Translations under genes and position numbers: made by a program
Shown: one piece after another, positions 56,024 through 63,717 of the stretch
How the letters are laid out: each line of letters starts with the position of its first letter
Numbering within the stretch: position 1 is the first letter of the stretch
Notes under the pieces: generated by a model
What the model was told of the DNA's origin: nothing
The model's input: only the letters and a program-made list of their open reading frames with translations
Database searches by the model: none
Assembly: GCA_035293805.1 (NCBI GenBank)
Contig: DATGMD010000031.1
Coordinates: forward strand, 1 to 64,000
DNA length: 64,000 nt
DNA from: JAJPHF01 sp035293805
GTDB lineage: Bacteria > Chloroflexota > UBA6077 > JAJPHF01
Reading direction: 5' to 3'

Positions 56024-57802
56024 GTGCTCGCGCCCCCTCGTCGCACGCTACTGGCGCTCGTCGGTCTGCTGCTGGCCGCCGGCTGCGGCCTCATCTCCCA
56101 GCCGACGCCGCCGCGTCCCAATAACCAGCAGCGCCCCGAGCCGACCGGCCCGCGGGTCACCCGCGTCTTCGTCGCCGATGAGACCGGCAACCGCGTGCTC
56201 GCCGTCGATCCGGGCACGATGCAGGTGGTCGGCCAGTACCCGACGGACCGCCGGCCCGGCCCGCTGTTGGTGAGCGCTGACGGCCAGCGCCTGTACGTCG
56301 GCCACCACGAGGCCAAGGTGCTGCTGGCGCTCGACGCGGGCAGCGGGCGCGAGGTGGGCCGCGCCGCGCTGGGCGGGCAGCCGGATGCCCTCGCGGGCGA
56401 CCGCGCGACGACCCGCCTGCTCGTTGCCAGCGCCCAGGCCGGCGAGGTGCGCGCCGTCAGCGCCCCGGACCTGGCGGTGCGACAGATCATTCGCGTCGCC
56501 GGCCCGTTGGGCGCCGTGGCGCTCAGCGGCGACGGCGCCCAAGGCTACGTGGCGCGCCCCGACGCCGGCGAGGTCGTGCCGCTCGACCTGGACGCCGGCA
56601 CGGCGGGGGCCGCCTGGCCGGTCGGTGGCCAGCCGCGGGCGCTGGCGCTCGCGTCCGACGGCGCCACGCTCTACGTGCTGGACGGCGCGGCGGGCGACCT
56701 GCTGGCAGTGGATACCGCGAGCGGCGCGGTCCGCGGCCGCGCGTCCGTGGGGCCGGGCGCGACGGTGCTGACCCTCGCCGCCGACGGCCGCACGGCCTAC
56801 GTGGGCGACTCCGTTGGCCCCGGGGTGGCGCTGGTGGATCTCGGCAGCGATCAAGTGACGGCCCGCGTGCCGCTGGAGGCCGCGCCGACCTCGCTCGCGG
56901 TAGCCGACGGCGCGGTGTTCGCGGACCTGCCGACCCGCGGCCAGCTCGTCGCGATCGACCCCGCGGCGGCGCGGGTGACGGCGACCGCGCCGCTGGCGGC
57001 TCCGGGCGACGGACTGGCCGCCTCGAATCAGGTCGTGGCCGGTCAGCCGGGCGCGGTCGCGCAGGTGGCGCCGGCGGCGCCCTCCGCGACGGCCACCCTC
57101 GGCGGCACCGTGGCGATTCCCACCTACACCGGCCCGAGCGGCCGCGCGGCCGCGACGACACCCGGGACGGGTGGTGGCACACCGGGGGGAACCCCAGGGG
57201 CCGTGGGCGGCGGGTCGGCGGCCGCGGGCGGCGGATCGGGGGCCGAGCCGACCCCGTTCGCGCCGCCCCGCGACACGAGCAACACGACGAGCAGCGGCGC
57301 CACTCCCGGCACCAGCACGAGCAACCAGAATGCTGTGCTGACCGTGGTCCCGACGGCCGCGAGCGCCGGCCAGGCGCCCGTGTCCGCCCCGCCGCCGGTG
57401 ATCGTGGCCCCGCCCGCGCCGACGATCACGCCCATGCCGCCGCCCACGCCGCCGCGCACGTCTACGCTGCCGCCGCTCGCGCCCCCGGTGGCGCCGGCGA
57501 CCGCGCGGCCCTTCCCCACGCCGCTGCCCATCCCGACGCCGCTGTCGCCGCTGCCCGTCTTCTCGACGCCCGCGCCGCCGCTCTTGCCGCAGCTCAACCC
57601 GACCGTGCCCCCGACGGCGCCGCCGCTGCCGACACTCGTGCCGCTGCCGACGTTGCCGCCGCTGCCCACGACCGCGCCCACGCCGACTCCGACCGCCACG
57701 GCCGCGCCGTCCAGCACCCCGAGCGGGGCCAGTAGCGCGGCGACCAGCACAACACGCGGTCGGTCCGGCGGCGCGCTCTCCGGCACGCCCACCGGCCATT
57801 AG
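56024..57802 (+). CDS. YVTN-type beta-propeller lipoprotein with long Pro/Thr-rich tail
   Basis: A 592-residue protein from GTG 56024 (GGGGAG six bases upstream). Lipoprotein signal RRTLLALVGLLLAAGCG. Residues about 40-330 are seven or so propeller blades: RVFVADETGNRVLAVDPGTM, PLLVSADGQRLYVGHHEAKV, GAVALSGDGAQGYVARPDAG, ALALASDGATLYVLDGAAGD, LTLAADGRTAYVGDSVGPGV. The last 250 residues are Pro/Thr/Gly/Ser-rich, probably wall-spanning or disordered. Extracytoplasmic binding or structural protein; no enzyme motif. Confidence 0.82.
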   Translation: MLAPPRRTLLALVGLLLAAGCGLISQPTPPRPNNQQRPEPTGPRVTRVFVADETGNRVLAVDPGTMQVVGQYPTDRRPGPLLVSADGQRLYVGHHEAKVLLALDAGSGREVGRAALGGQPDALAGDRATTRLLVASAQAGEVRAVSAPDLAVRQIIRVAGPLGAVALSGDGAQGYVARPDAGEVVPLDLDAGTAGAAWPVGGQPRALALASDGATLYVLDGAAGDLLAVDTASGAVRGRASVGPGATVLTLAADGRTAYVGDSVGPGVALVDLGSDQVTARVPLEAAPTSLAVADGAVFADLPTRGQLVAIDPAAARVTATAPLAAPGDGLAASNQVVAGQPGAVAQVAPAAPSATATLGGTVAIPTYTGPSGRAAATTPGTGGGTPGGTPGAVGGGSAAAGGGSGAEPTPFAPPRDTSNTTSSGATPGTSTSNQNAVLTVVPTAASAGQAPVSAPPPVIVAPPAPTITPMPPPTPPRTSTLPPLAPPVAPATARPFPTPLPIPTPLSPLPVFSTPAPPLLPQLNPTVPPTAPPLPTLVPLPTLPPLPTTAPTPTPTATAAPSSTPSGASSAATSTTRGRSGGALSGTPTGH

Positions 57803-57832
57803 TGAGGGAAGCGGCGCGGGGCGGCCGGCGTC

Positions 57833-58345
57833 CTAGTCCCCGGCTCGCGGCGCCTCCGCCTGCTTGCGGACCGCTTCGTAGCCGTACTGTAGGAAGTCGG
57901 CGATGGCGACGGCGCTGTAGATCGCCGCGATCAGCCGCGTGGCGCGCGGCGCTAGTACCAGGCCGTAGGCCAGAGCGGCGGCCACCCATTGCCCGACGCA
58001 GAAGGGGCACGTCAGCAGCTCGCCGAGCGCCTTTTGCATCCCCCGGCCCCGCGGCCGCTCGTTGACCTCGCTGGCGCCGCTCGCTTCCTCGAACTGCGTG
58101 AACGGCGCCCGAATCACGCTGGTGACCGAGTCCTTCGCCAGGAGCCGGCTCAGCTTGTAGCTGGCCACCCCGAGGAGGACGATGTCGCCCAGGCCCACCC
58201 GCTGCGGCAGGGTGCGGCGCGTCTGCTTCACCAGGACCAGGAACGCGGCGAACAGCAGGTTGAACGCGCCGACGAGTATGCCGTACTGCGCCAAGGGGTG
58301 GTATTCGCGGCTGTAGCCCGCGAACGGGCCGCTCTGACCGGGCAT
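57833..58345 (-). CDS. DUF1360 membrane protein
   Basis: A 170-residue protein from ATG 58345 (AGGAGAG upstream). Membrane helices include ILVGAFNLLFAAFLVLV and VGLGDIVLLGVASYKLSRLL, and the family mark LLTCPFCVGQWVAAALAYGL (CPxC) is present, followed by another helix and a basic tail. The CPxC pair may bind metal or form a disulphide. Last gene of the metal-transport cluster; direct role unknown. Confidence 0.82.
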   Translation of the reverse strand: MPGQSGPFAGYSREYHPLAQYGILVGAFNLLFAAFLVLVKQTRRTLPQRVGLGDIVLLGVASYKLSRLLAKDSVTSVIRAPFTQFEEASGASEVNERPRGRGMQKALGELLTCPFCVGQWVAAALAYGLVLAPRATRLIAAIYSAVAIADFLQYGYEAVRKQAEAPRAGD

Positions 58346-58547
58346 GCTCTCTCCTTTGGCGCGGTGTTCGCGGCGATGGAGCGCCTTCCCCGTCGTCGCC
58401 CGCCGACACCGCAAGACGCAGGCCATCCGTGCGGGCGGCGACGACCCGCACGCGGGGAACGTCTCGTTGGCCCAGCGGGCCGGCTGTCGCTACCGCCCTT
58501 CGCCAATCCGGCGTCGGCCCCGAACACTACTCGAAGGCTAAGGAGTA

Positions 58548-59804
58548 TCAGCTGCCCAGGTTGATGCCCACGGCCGGCAGGACGACCGACGTGAGCAGGA
58601 GGAGCGCCGTCAGCAGGATGGTGGCGACCACGGTGAGCCAGACGATGATGCGGAGCACGGGCCCGTTGCGGTAGCGGCCCATGATCGCAGGGCTGTCGGC
58701 CAGGCGTGCGGCCAGGATCAGCACGACCGGCAGCAGGACGCCGTTCACGATATTGGCTGACTGAATCACCGGCACCAGCGGCAAATTGGGCAGCAAGACC
58801 ACAACCGCGCCAAGCCCCACGACGAGCGTGTAGATACCGTTGAACCAGGGGGCGTCGCGGAACGACGTGTTCACTCCCGCTTCCCAGCCGAAGGCCTCGG
58901 TCAGCGCGTACGCGGTCGTGAGCGGCACAATACAGGCGCCCAGCACCGAGGCGTTGAGCAGGCCGGCGCCAAAGAGATACTGCGCCAGCGGCCCGGCGAG
59001 CGGGGCCAGCGCCTGCGCCGCGTCGCTGGCGTCGTTGATCTCTACGCCGTTGACGAACAGCGTCGCGGCGGTAGCCACGATGATGAAGAACGCGATTACG
59101 TCCGTCACGACCGAGCCAACGAGCACGTCGATCCGCGTGTACGGGTACTCGGTCGGCGTGACACCCTTGTCTACAACGTAGGCCTGGATGAAAAATTGGC
59201 CCCACGGCGTGATAGTGGTGCCGACCATCGCGACGAAAGCAAGGATATAGTCCGAGTCGAGACTGAACGAGGGGACCACGGTCTGGTGGAGCACCTCTAT
59301 CCAGGGGGGGTGGACGACGATGGCGGTAATGACGTAGGCGACGTACAACGCGGAGAAGACCAGGAATATGCGCTCGACGTTCTTGTAATTGCCGCGAATC
59401 ACGACGTACCAAACCAGGACGGCGACCGCGGGGACGCCGAACAGTCGTGGCACGTGGAACAGCTCCAGACTGGCGGCAACCCCCGCGAACTCCGAGATGG
59501 TCGTGGCTTGATTGGCGACCAGCAGCGCGATCATGGCGAGGAAAGTAATGCGCAGCCCGTAGTTCTCGCGAATCAGCGCTGCCAGCCCCTTGCCGCTGAC
59601 CGCCCCGGTGCGCGCCCCGATCTCCTGCGTCACGGCCAGGCTGATCGTGACCAGCACGAGCGCCCACAGCAGCGAGTAGCCGTAATGCGCGCCGACGATC
59701 GAATACGCCGCGATGCCGGTCGCGTCGTTGTCCGCGTTGGCGGTGATGATGCCCGGCCCCATGATGGCCAGGAACGCAAGAAGGCGCCGGTTCCAGCGCT
59801 TCAC
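58548..59804 (-). CDS. Nramp-family divalent metal transporter, atypical metal site
   Basis: A 418-residue protein with about eleven membrane helices. Helix 1 begins FLAIMGPGIITANADNDATG: the Nramp GPG is present, but the usual DPGN metal-binding motif is replaced by ADNDATG. Helix 6 reads AFVAMVGTTITPWGQFFIQA, without the Met of the classical A-x-M-P-H motif. NVERIFLVFSALYVAYVITA and GACIVPLTTAYALTEAFGWE are otherwise Nramp-like. Relatives with altered sites are known to move Mg2+ or other hard ions, and here the gene follows mgtE by 34 bases, which favours a magnesium-type role (inference). Confidence 0.85.
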   Translation of the reverse strand: MKRWNRRLLAFLAIMGPGIITANADNDATGIAAYSIVGAHYGYSLLWALVLVTISLAVTQEIGARTGAVSGKGLAALIRENYGLRITFLAMIALLVANQATTISEFAGVAASLELFHVPRLFGVPAVAVLVWYVVIRGNYKNVERIFLVFSALYVAYVITAIVVHPPWIEVLHQTVVPSFSLDSDYILAFVAMVGTTITPWGQFFIQAYVVDKGVTPTEYPYTRIDVLVGSVVTDVIAFFIIVATAATLFVNGVEINDASDAAQALAPLAGPLAQYLFGAGLLNASVLGACIVPLTTAYALTEAFGWEAGVNTSFRDAPWFNGIYTLVVGLGAVVVLLPNLPLVPVIQSANIVNGVLLPVVLILAARLADSPAIMGRYRNGPVLRIIVWLTVVATILLTALLLLTSVVLPAVGINLGS

Positions 59805-59838
59805 ATCCGACCTCCGCGGCGCTCGCCTCGTGTAGCGC

Positions 59839-61155
59839 TCAGCTCAGGCCCAGCATCCAGCGCGCGAGGCTGAAATAGATGACCAGGCCGGTCCCATCCA
59901 CCAGGGTGGTGATCAACGGCGCCGAGATGACCGCCGGGTCGAGACGTAGCCGGTGGAGCACGAGCGGCAGCACGGCGGCGACGGCGGCCGCCCAGAGCAC
60001 GATGCACGCCGCGGTGACCGCCACCACCGGGCCGACTTCCAGCCCCACGCCGAGTGTCCAGGCGCGCACGTAGGTGGCCGCGCCCATCACGCCGCCGAGC
60101 AACAGGCCCACCACGATCTCGCGGCGGAGAACGCGCGCTAGGTCGTGGAAGGCAACCTCGCCCACGCGGAGGGCGCCCACCAGCAGCGTGACCGTCTGCG
60201 AGCCGGTGTTGCCCCCGGTGCCGATCAATAGCGGGATGAAGAACGCCAGGGCAATCTGCTCGCTCAGCGTCTCCTCGAAGAAGCGTAGCACGCTCCCCGT
60301 GTACGCCTCGGCCACGAACAGCAGCAGCAGCCAGACGATGCGCTTCCGGAACAGGTGCGTGATCGAGGCGCGCAAGTACGGCTCGTCCAGCGGCTGCGAG
60401 CCGCCCAGGCGCTCGATGTCCTCGCCGGCCTCTTCGAGCAGCACCTCCGCCGCGTCGTCGGCGGTTACCATGCCGACCAGCCGGTCGGCCGCGTCCACCA
60501 CCGGGATGGCGAGCAGGTGGTGCTGGTCGAGCAGGCGGGCCGCCTCGACCTGGCTGGCATCGGCGCGGATCTTGATGGGGTCGGCGATCATCAGCTCGCG
60601 GATCGGCGTGTCGGCGCGGCTGAGCACCAGGCGGTGCAGCGACAGCACGCCCAGCAGCCGCTGCGTGGCCGGGTCGGTCACGTAGCTGTAGTAGATCGTC
60701 TCGGCCTGTTCCGCCAGCGTGCGCAGGCGGTACAGCGCCTCGTCCGCCGTGAGGTCCGGGGCGAGGGCCACCACGTCCGGCGTCATCAGCCGCCCGGCGC
60801 TGTCCTCGGGATATGCCATCAGCGCCCGCACGTCCTCCGCGTCGGTCGGCTCCATCTCGAACAGCACCGCCTCGGCGGTGGCGGGGGGCAGCTCGGCCAC
60901 GACGTCCACGGCGTCGTCCGGGTCCATCTCTTCGAGCACGTCGGCCGCCTGGGCACGGCTGAGCTTGGTGATCAGGCGCGCGGCATCGTGTACGTCCAGC
61001 TCGGCGAGCAGGTCGGCCAGCGCCTCGTCGCCGACGTGGGCAAAGAGCGTGGCCAGCTCGGCGGAATCGAGCCGGTAGAGGGTCTCGGCCAGGTCTTCGG
61101 CGGGCAGGGCGCGCAGCGCGGCGAGATCGGCGGTTCGGACGTCGTGCGGCGTCAT
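59839..61155 (-). CDS. mgtE: Magnesium transporter MgtE
   Basis: A 438-residue protein; AAGGGAG precedes ATG 61155. The N-domain (LYRLDSAELATLFAHVGDEA, then VLEEMDPDDAVDVVAELP) is a superhelix of DP/MD repeats, followed by a CBS pair (GRLMTPDVVALAPDLTADEA, PIRELMIADPIKIRADASQV, DRLVGMVTADDAAEVLLEEA). Five membrane helices end it, with the pore signature LLIGTGGNTGSQTVTLLVGA and SAPLITTLVDGTGLVIYFSL. This is the Mg2+-gated channel layout. The preceding gene (61329-62585) encodes a related protein lacking the pore. Confidence 0.96.
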   Translation of the reverse strand: MTPHDVRTADLAALRALPAEDLAETLYRLDSAELATLFAHVGDEALADLLAELDVHDAARLITKLSRAQAADVLEEMDPDDAVDVVAELPPATAEAVLFEMEPTDAEDVRALMAYPEDSAGRLMTPDVVALAPDLTADEALYRLRTLAEQAETIYYSYVTDPATQRLLGVLSLHRLVLSRADTPIRELMIADPIKIRADASQVEAARLLDQHHLLAIPVVDAADRLVGMVTADDAAEVLLEEAGEDIERLGGSQPLDEPYLRASITHLFRKRIVWLLLLFVAEAYTGSVLRFFEETLSEQIALAFFIPLLIGTGGNTGSQTVTLLVGALRVGEVAFHDLARVLRREIVVGLLLGGVMGAATYVRAWTLGVGLEVGPVVAVTAACIVLWAAAVAAVLPLVLHRLRLDPAVISAPLITTLVDGTGLVIYFSLARWMLGLS

Positions 61156-61235
61156 TGCGCTCCCTTTCTGCGCCCTGGCATTAGGCAGATTCGCGTGCCC
61201 CGGCGCGGCGGACGTGGCGTAGCCGGGGCGGCCGT

Positions 61236-61291
61236 CGCCGCCAGCGCGGCCGCGGGCTGGCGCTCGCTGCGGCGCGGCCGCGCTGGCGGCG
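61236..61291 (-). terminator. Strong hairpin between the two MgtE-type genes
   Basis: Perfect 19-bp arms CGCCGCCAGCGCGGCCGCG (61236-61254) and its complement (61273-61291) around an 18-base loop. No U-tract. It may partly end the transcript of the soluble protein or set a processing point before mgtE. Confidence 0.5.
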
Positions 61292-61328
61292 ATGGAGGAC
61301 TGCAGGCGGCCCGGAGGGCGGCCACGGG

Positions 61329-62585
61329 CTAGTGGAAGATGCGCGGCAGGCGTTTTTTCCAGGCGACGGGCAGGATGATGTCGATCGCGTCGTCCACGGT
61401 GACGATGCCGTGCAGCCGGTTCTCGTTGTCCACCACGGGCACCGCGAGGAGGTTGTATTTGGCAATCACCCGGGCGACGTGGTCCTCGGTGTCGTTTAGC
61501 TGCACGCACACCGCGGCGGGCTGCGCGAAGCTCGACACCGGCGCGTCGGGTGCGGCGACGATCAGGTCGCGGAGCGTGAAGACGCCGAGCAGGTGCTCGT
61601 CGGCGTCCACCACGTAGACGTAATACACCTCGTCGAGGGCCTCGGCCTCGCGGCGCAGGTAGGCGATGGCCTCCTGCGCGGTCATCTCGGGCGGGACGGT
61701 GGCGTATTCGTTGGTCATGATGCCGCCCGCCGTATCCTCGGGGTAGGCCAATAGCTCGCGCACGTCGGCGGCCTCGTCCGGCTCCATCGCCGCGAGCAGC
61801 GCATTGGCCCGCTCGGGCGCCATGTCGCCCAGGAGGTCGGCCGCGTTGTCGGGGTCCATCTCCTCTAGAATGTCGGCCGCGCGCGCGTCGTCCATCGCCT
61901 CCAGCAGCTGCACTTGCAGCTCCGGATCGACCTCCTCGATCGCCTCCGCGGCGGTCTCGGCGTCGACCTCGGCCAGGACCGCATCGCCGTGGCGCTGGTC
62001 GAGCGAGTTGATGATCTCCGCGATGTCGGCAGGGTGCATGTGCGCCAGGTCCTCGGCCGGCACCCGCAGCCGCACGCCCGACGGCCCGCTCTCCACGGGG
62101 TCGATGGCGCACCAGTCGATCGTCTGGTGTGGTAGCTCGAGGTGCAGCGCCCGCGCCAGCGCCTCCACCGGGCGCTCGACGCCCAGCCGCCGCAGCAGGC
62201 TGGTCGGGTCCACGTCCACGCCCATCAGGCGCAGCGAGCCGTCGGCCGGGGCCAGCTCCAGGTCGTTCACTCGCACGACGCGGCGACCGCGGATGTCGAT
62301 GATCTGGCGATCGAGCACCTGCCGGGCCAGGAACAGGTCGTGGTCGGCGGGCGTGTAGGCCTCGAGCTGGTCGCGCGGCGCAAGCAGGCGGACGCGGCTC
62401 TCGTCTAGCTCGGCCACGTCGGCCCAGGGCAGCAGGACGCGCTCGCCGCGCCGCGGCTGCGCCACGAGGGCCTGGATCGCGGGGTAGTCGGTGTCGGCAG
62501 GAACGATTAGGTCGACGAGCTTGCCGACCGTCTGGCCGGCGGCGTCGCAGACCGGCCGGCCGAGGAGCGTGCTGAAGTGAGCCAT
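61329..62585 (-). CDS. Soluble MgtE-N/CBS protein with N-terminal PRC-barrel (no pore)
   Basis: A 418-residue cytosolic protein; ATG 62585 after GGGAGGTGGTCGCC. Residues about 1-75 form a PRC-barrel-like domain (FSTLLGRPVCDAAGQTVGKL, then RGERVLLPW), and a second short beta segment follows (IDIRGRRVVRVNDLEL). Residues about 185-280 are an MgtE N-superhelix (HMHPADIAEIINSLDQRHGD, EEMDPDNAADLLGDMAPERA) and about 285-415 a CBS pair (GIMTNEYATVPPEMTAQEA, VVDNENRLHGIVTVDDAIDI). It ends in VAWKKRLPRIFH where MgtE would begin its pore. It probably senses Mg2+ and may regulate transporters. First gene after the structured leader. Confidence 0.9.
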   Translation of the reverse strand: MAHFSTLLGRPVCDAAGQTVGKLVDLIVPADTDYPAIQALVAQPRRGERVLLPWADVAELDESRVRLLAPRDQLEAYTPADHDLFLARQVLDRQIIDIRGRRVVRVNDLELAPADGSLRLMGVDVDPTSLLRRLGVERPVEALARALHLELPHQTIDWCAIDPVESGPSGVRLRVPAEDLAHMHPADIAEIINSLDQRHGDAVLAEVDAETAAEAIEEVDPELQVQLLEAMDDARAADILEEMDPDNAADLLGDMAPERANALLAAMEPDEAADVRELLAYPEDTAGGIMTNEYATVPPEMTAQEAIAYLRREAEALDEVYYVYVVDADEHLLGVFTLRDLIVAAPDAPVSSFAQPAAVCVQLNDTEDHVARVIAKYNLLAVPVVDNENRLHGIVTVDDAIDIILPVAWKKRLPRIFH

Positions 62586-62846
62586 GGCGACCACCTCCCA
62601 CCAGGGCGGAATAAAACAACCTTCCTCGTCAGCGGAGGAAGGCTGTGAGTGGTGGTCGCCGTCGCACCGGCGCGAGCCGGGCGACTACTTCAGTAGACGG
62701 GCCGGCCGGCGCGCGGGCGGAGCGAGCCGTCCCCCGCGTGACGAGCAGCGTTGGGCCGAGTAACTACTTGGACCAGCGTCGGATCGATCGGCGTCCATAG
62801 GTCGCCTATTTACTCCTGACGCGCCGGGCTGATGCGCCACCGGCGC
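62586..62846 (-). ncRNA. Structured 5' leader (candidate metal-responsive riboregulator) of the Mg2+ cluster
   Basis: A leader of about 260 nt between the likely promoter and ATG 62585. Features, on the minus strand: (1) an intrinsic terminator CCUUCCUC-N7-GAGGAAGG (62620-62642) followed by UUGUUUUAUU (62610-62619); (2) GGCGACCACC (62651-62660) perfectly complementary to GGUGGUCGCC (62586-62595), which is the region between the Shine-Dalgarno and the AUG, so a 10-bp helix could hide the start around the terminator; (3) small upstream stems such as GUCGC-CCGGC-UCGC-GCCGG-U-GCGAC (62660-62684, approximately) and CUAC-UGAA-GUAG. It is not recognised as an M-box or yybP-ykoY element by eye. Confidence 0.65.
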
Positions 62847-62852
62847 AATGCT

Positions 62853-62881
62853 ATTCTAGCACTGGCTCCGAGCGCGAACAA
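62853..62881 (-). promoter_or_regulatory. Likely promoter of the Mg2+ cluster leader
   Basis: On the minus strand TAGAAT (62853-62858, 5/6 to consensus -10) and TTGTTC (62876-62881, weak -35) with 17-base spacing. Transcription would start near 62846, giving the 260-nt leader. Confidence 0.5.
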
Positions 62882-62922
62882 CGCGCGAGCGTTGGCGCGA
62901 CGGAAGGTTTGTGACGCAATGC

Positions 62923-63708
62923 TCAGAATTCGTGACTCGTGAAGTCGGCCGGCACGGCGACGGCTCCCGCGAACCTGGCCGCCGCCTCGGCGCGCTGCGT
63001 CTCGGGTGTGATCGCGTCCGTCGGCGTGAAGTGTACGAGCCACAGCACCGCCGCACCTGCCGCTCGCGCCACCCCGCCCGCTTGCGCGGCCGTGCTGTGC
63101 GCGAAGCGGTGCGCGTCTGCCTCGTCGCGGGCCGCGAAGGTCGCCTCGTGGATCAGCAAGTCCGCCCCGGCCGCTAGGCGCTCGACAGCCACGCAGGCCG
63201 CCGTGTCGCTGGAATAGGCTACGGTTGCGCCGCTGGCCTTCGACTCGACCCGGACGGCCACGGAGGGCACCGAGTGCTCCGTGGGGGCCGTCCAGACGCG
63301 GAAGTCGGCGGTTTCCAGGACCGGGGCGTCGGCTGCGCTGGCCGGGAGCGCCACGCGGGGCAGGGCGAACGGCTCCCGGTCGCCGAAGGGGGCGAATGCG
63401 CCGAGCGCGCGGTCGACCAGCTCCTGCACCGCCGGCAGGCCGAGCACCGGCAGCGGGGCCGTGCGCCCGGCCAGCCAGAGGCTCTGGAGCAGGCCCGGCA
63501 GGCCGTGCGTGTGGTCGGTGTGCTCGTGCGTGAGCAGCAGGTGGGTCAGCCGGGTGGGTGCCACCCCGGCCCGCAGCAGCTTCGCGTAGGCGCCGCCCGG
63601 GCAATCCACCAGGACCGCGCTCGCCGCGCCGACGAAGACCAGCGCCGTATTGTCGCGCTCCGCCGTGGGGAGCGCGGCGGCGGTCCCGAGCAGCGTGCAG
63701 CGCGCCAT
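62923..63708 (-). CDS. MBL-fold metallohydrolase (RNase Z-like)
   Basis: A 261-residue beta-lactamase-fold protein: LLGTAAALPTAERDNTALVF at the start, the HxHxDH motif in LLLTHEHTDHTHGLPGLLQS (about residue 60), TEHSVPSVAVRVE (His), VAYSSDTAACVAVERLA (bridging Asp) and LWLVHFTPTDA (last His). The arrangement matches RNase Z/ElaC-type hydrolases, but it lacks the extended exosite arm. It may process tRNA 3' ends or act on another phosphodiester. The ychF stop is separated from its start by nine bases. Confidence 0.88.
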   Translation of the reverse strand: MARCTLLGTAAALPTAERDNTALVFVGAASAVLVDCPGGAYAKLLRAGVAPTRLTHLLLTHEHTDHTHGLPGLLQSLWLAGRTAPLPVLGLPAVQELVDRALGAFAPFGDREPFALPRVALPASAADAPVLETADFRVWTAPTEHSVPSVAVRVESKASGATVAYSSDTAACVAVERLAAGADLLIHEATFAARDEADAHRFAHSTAAQAGGVARAAGAAVLWLVHFTPTDAITPETQRAEAAARFAGAVAVPADFTSHEF

Positions 63709-63717
63709 TGGCGTCGC

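Noticed and set aside
56048..57799. 583-codon antisense frame across the propeller lipoprotein
   Set aside because: Arg/Gly-rich composition typical of GC shadows.
59839..62619. A 926-codon open frame covering both MgtE-type genes
   Set aside because: Only its last 438 codons (from 61155) are MgtE; the rest is the wrong frame of the PRC-barrel/CBS gene and is Arg/Gly/Pro low complexity. The two genes are separate.
62586..62846. M-box or yybP-ykoY riboswitch
   Set aside because: The conserved sequence blocks of those classes (for example the GUUAGGUGAGGCUCC region, or paired GGGGAGUAG loops) were not found, so it is left as an unclassified leader.
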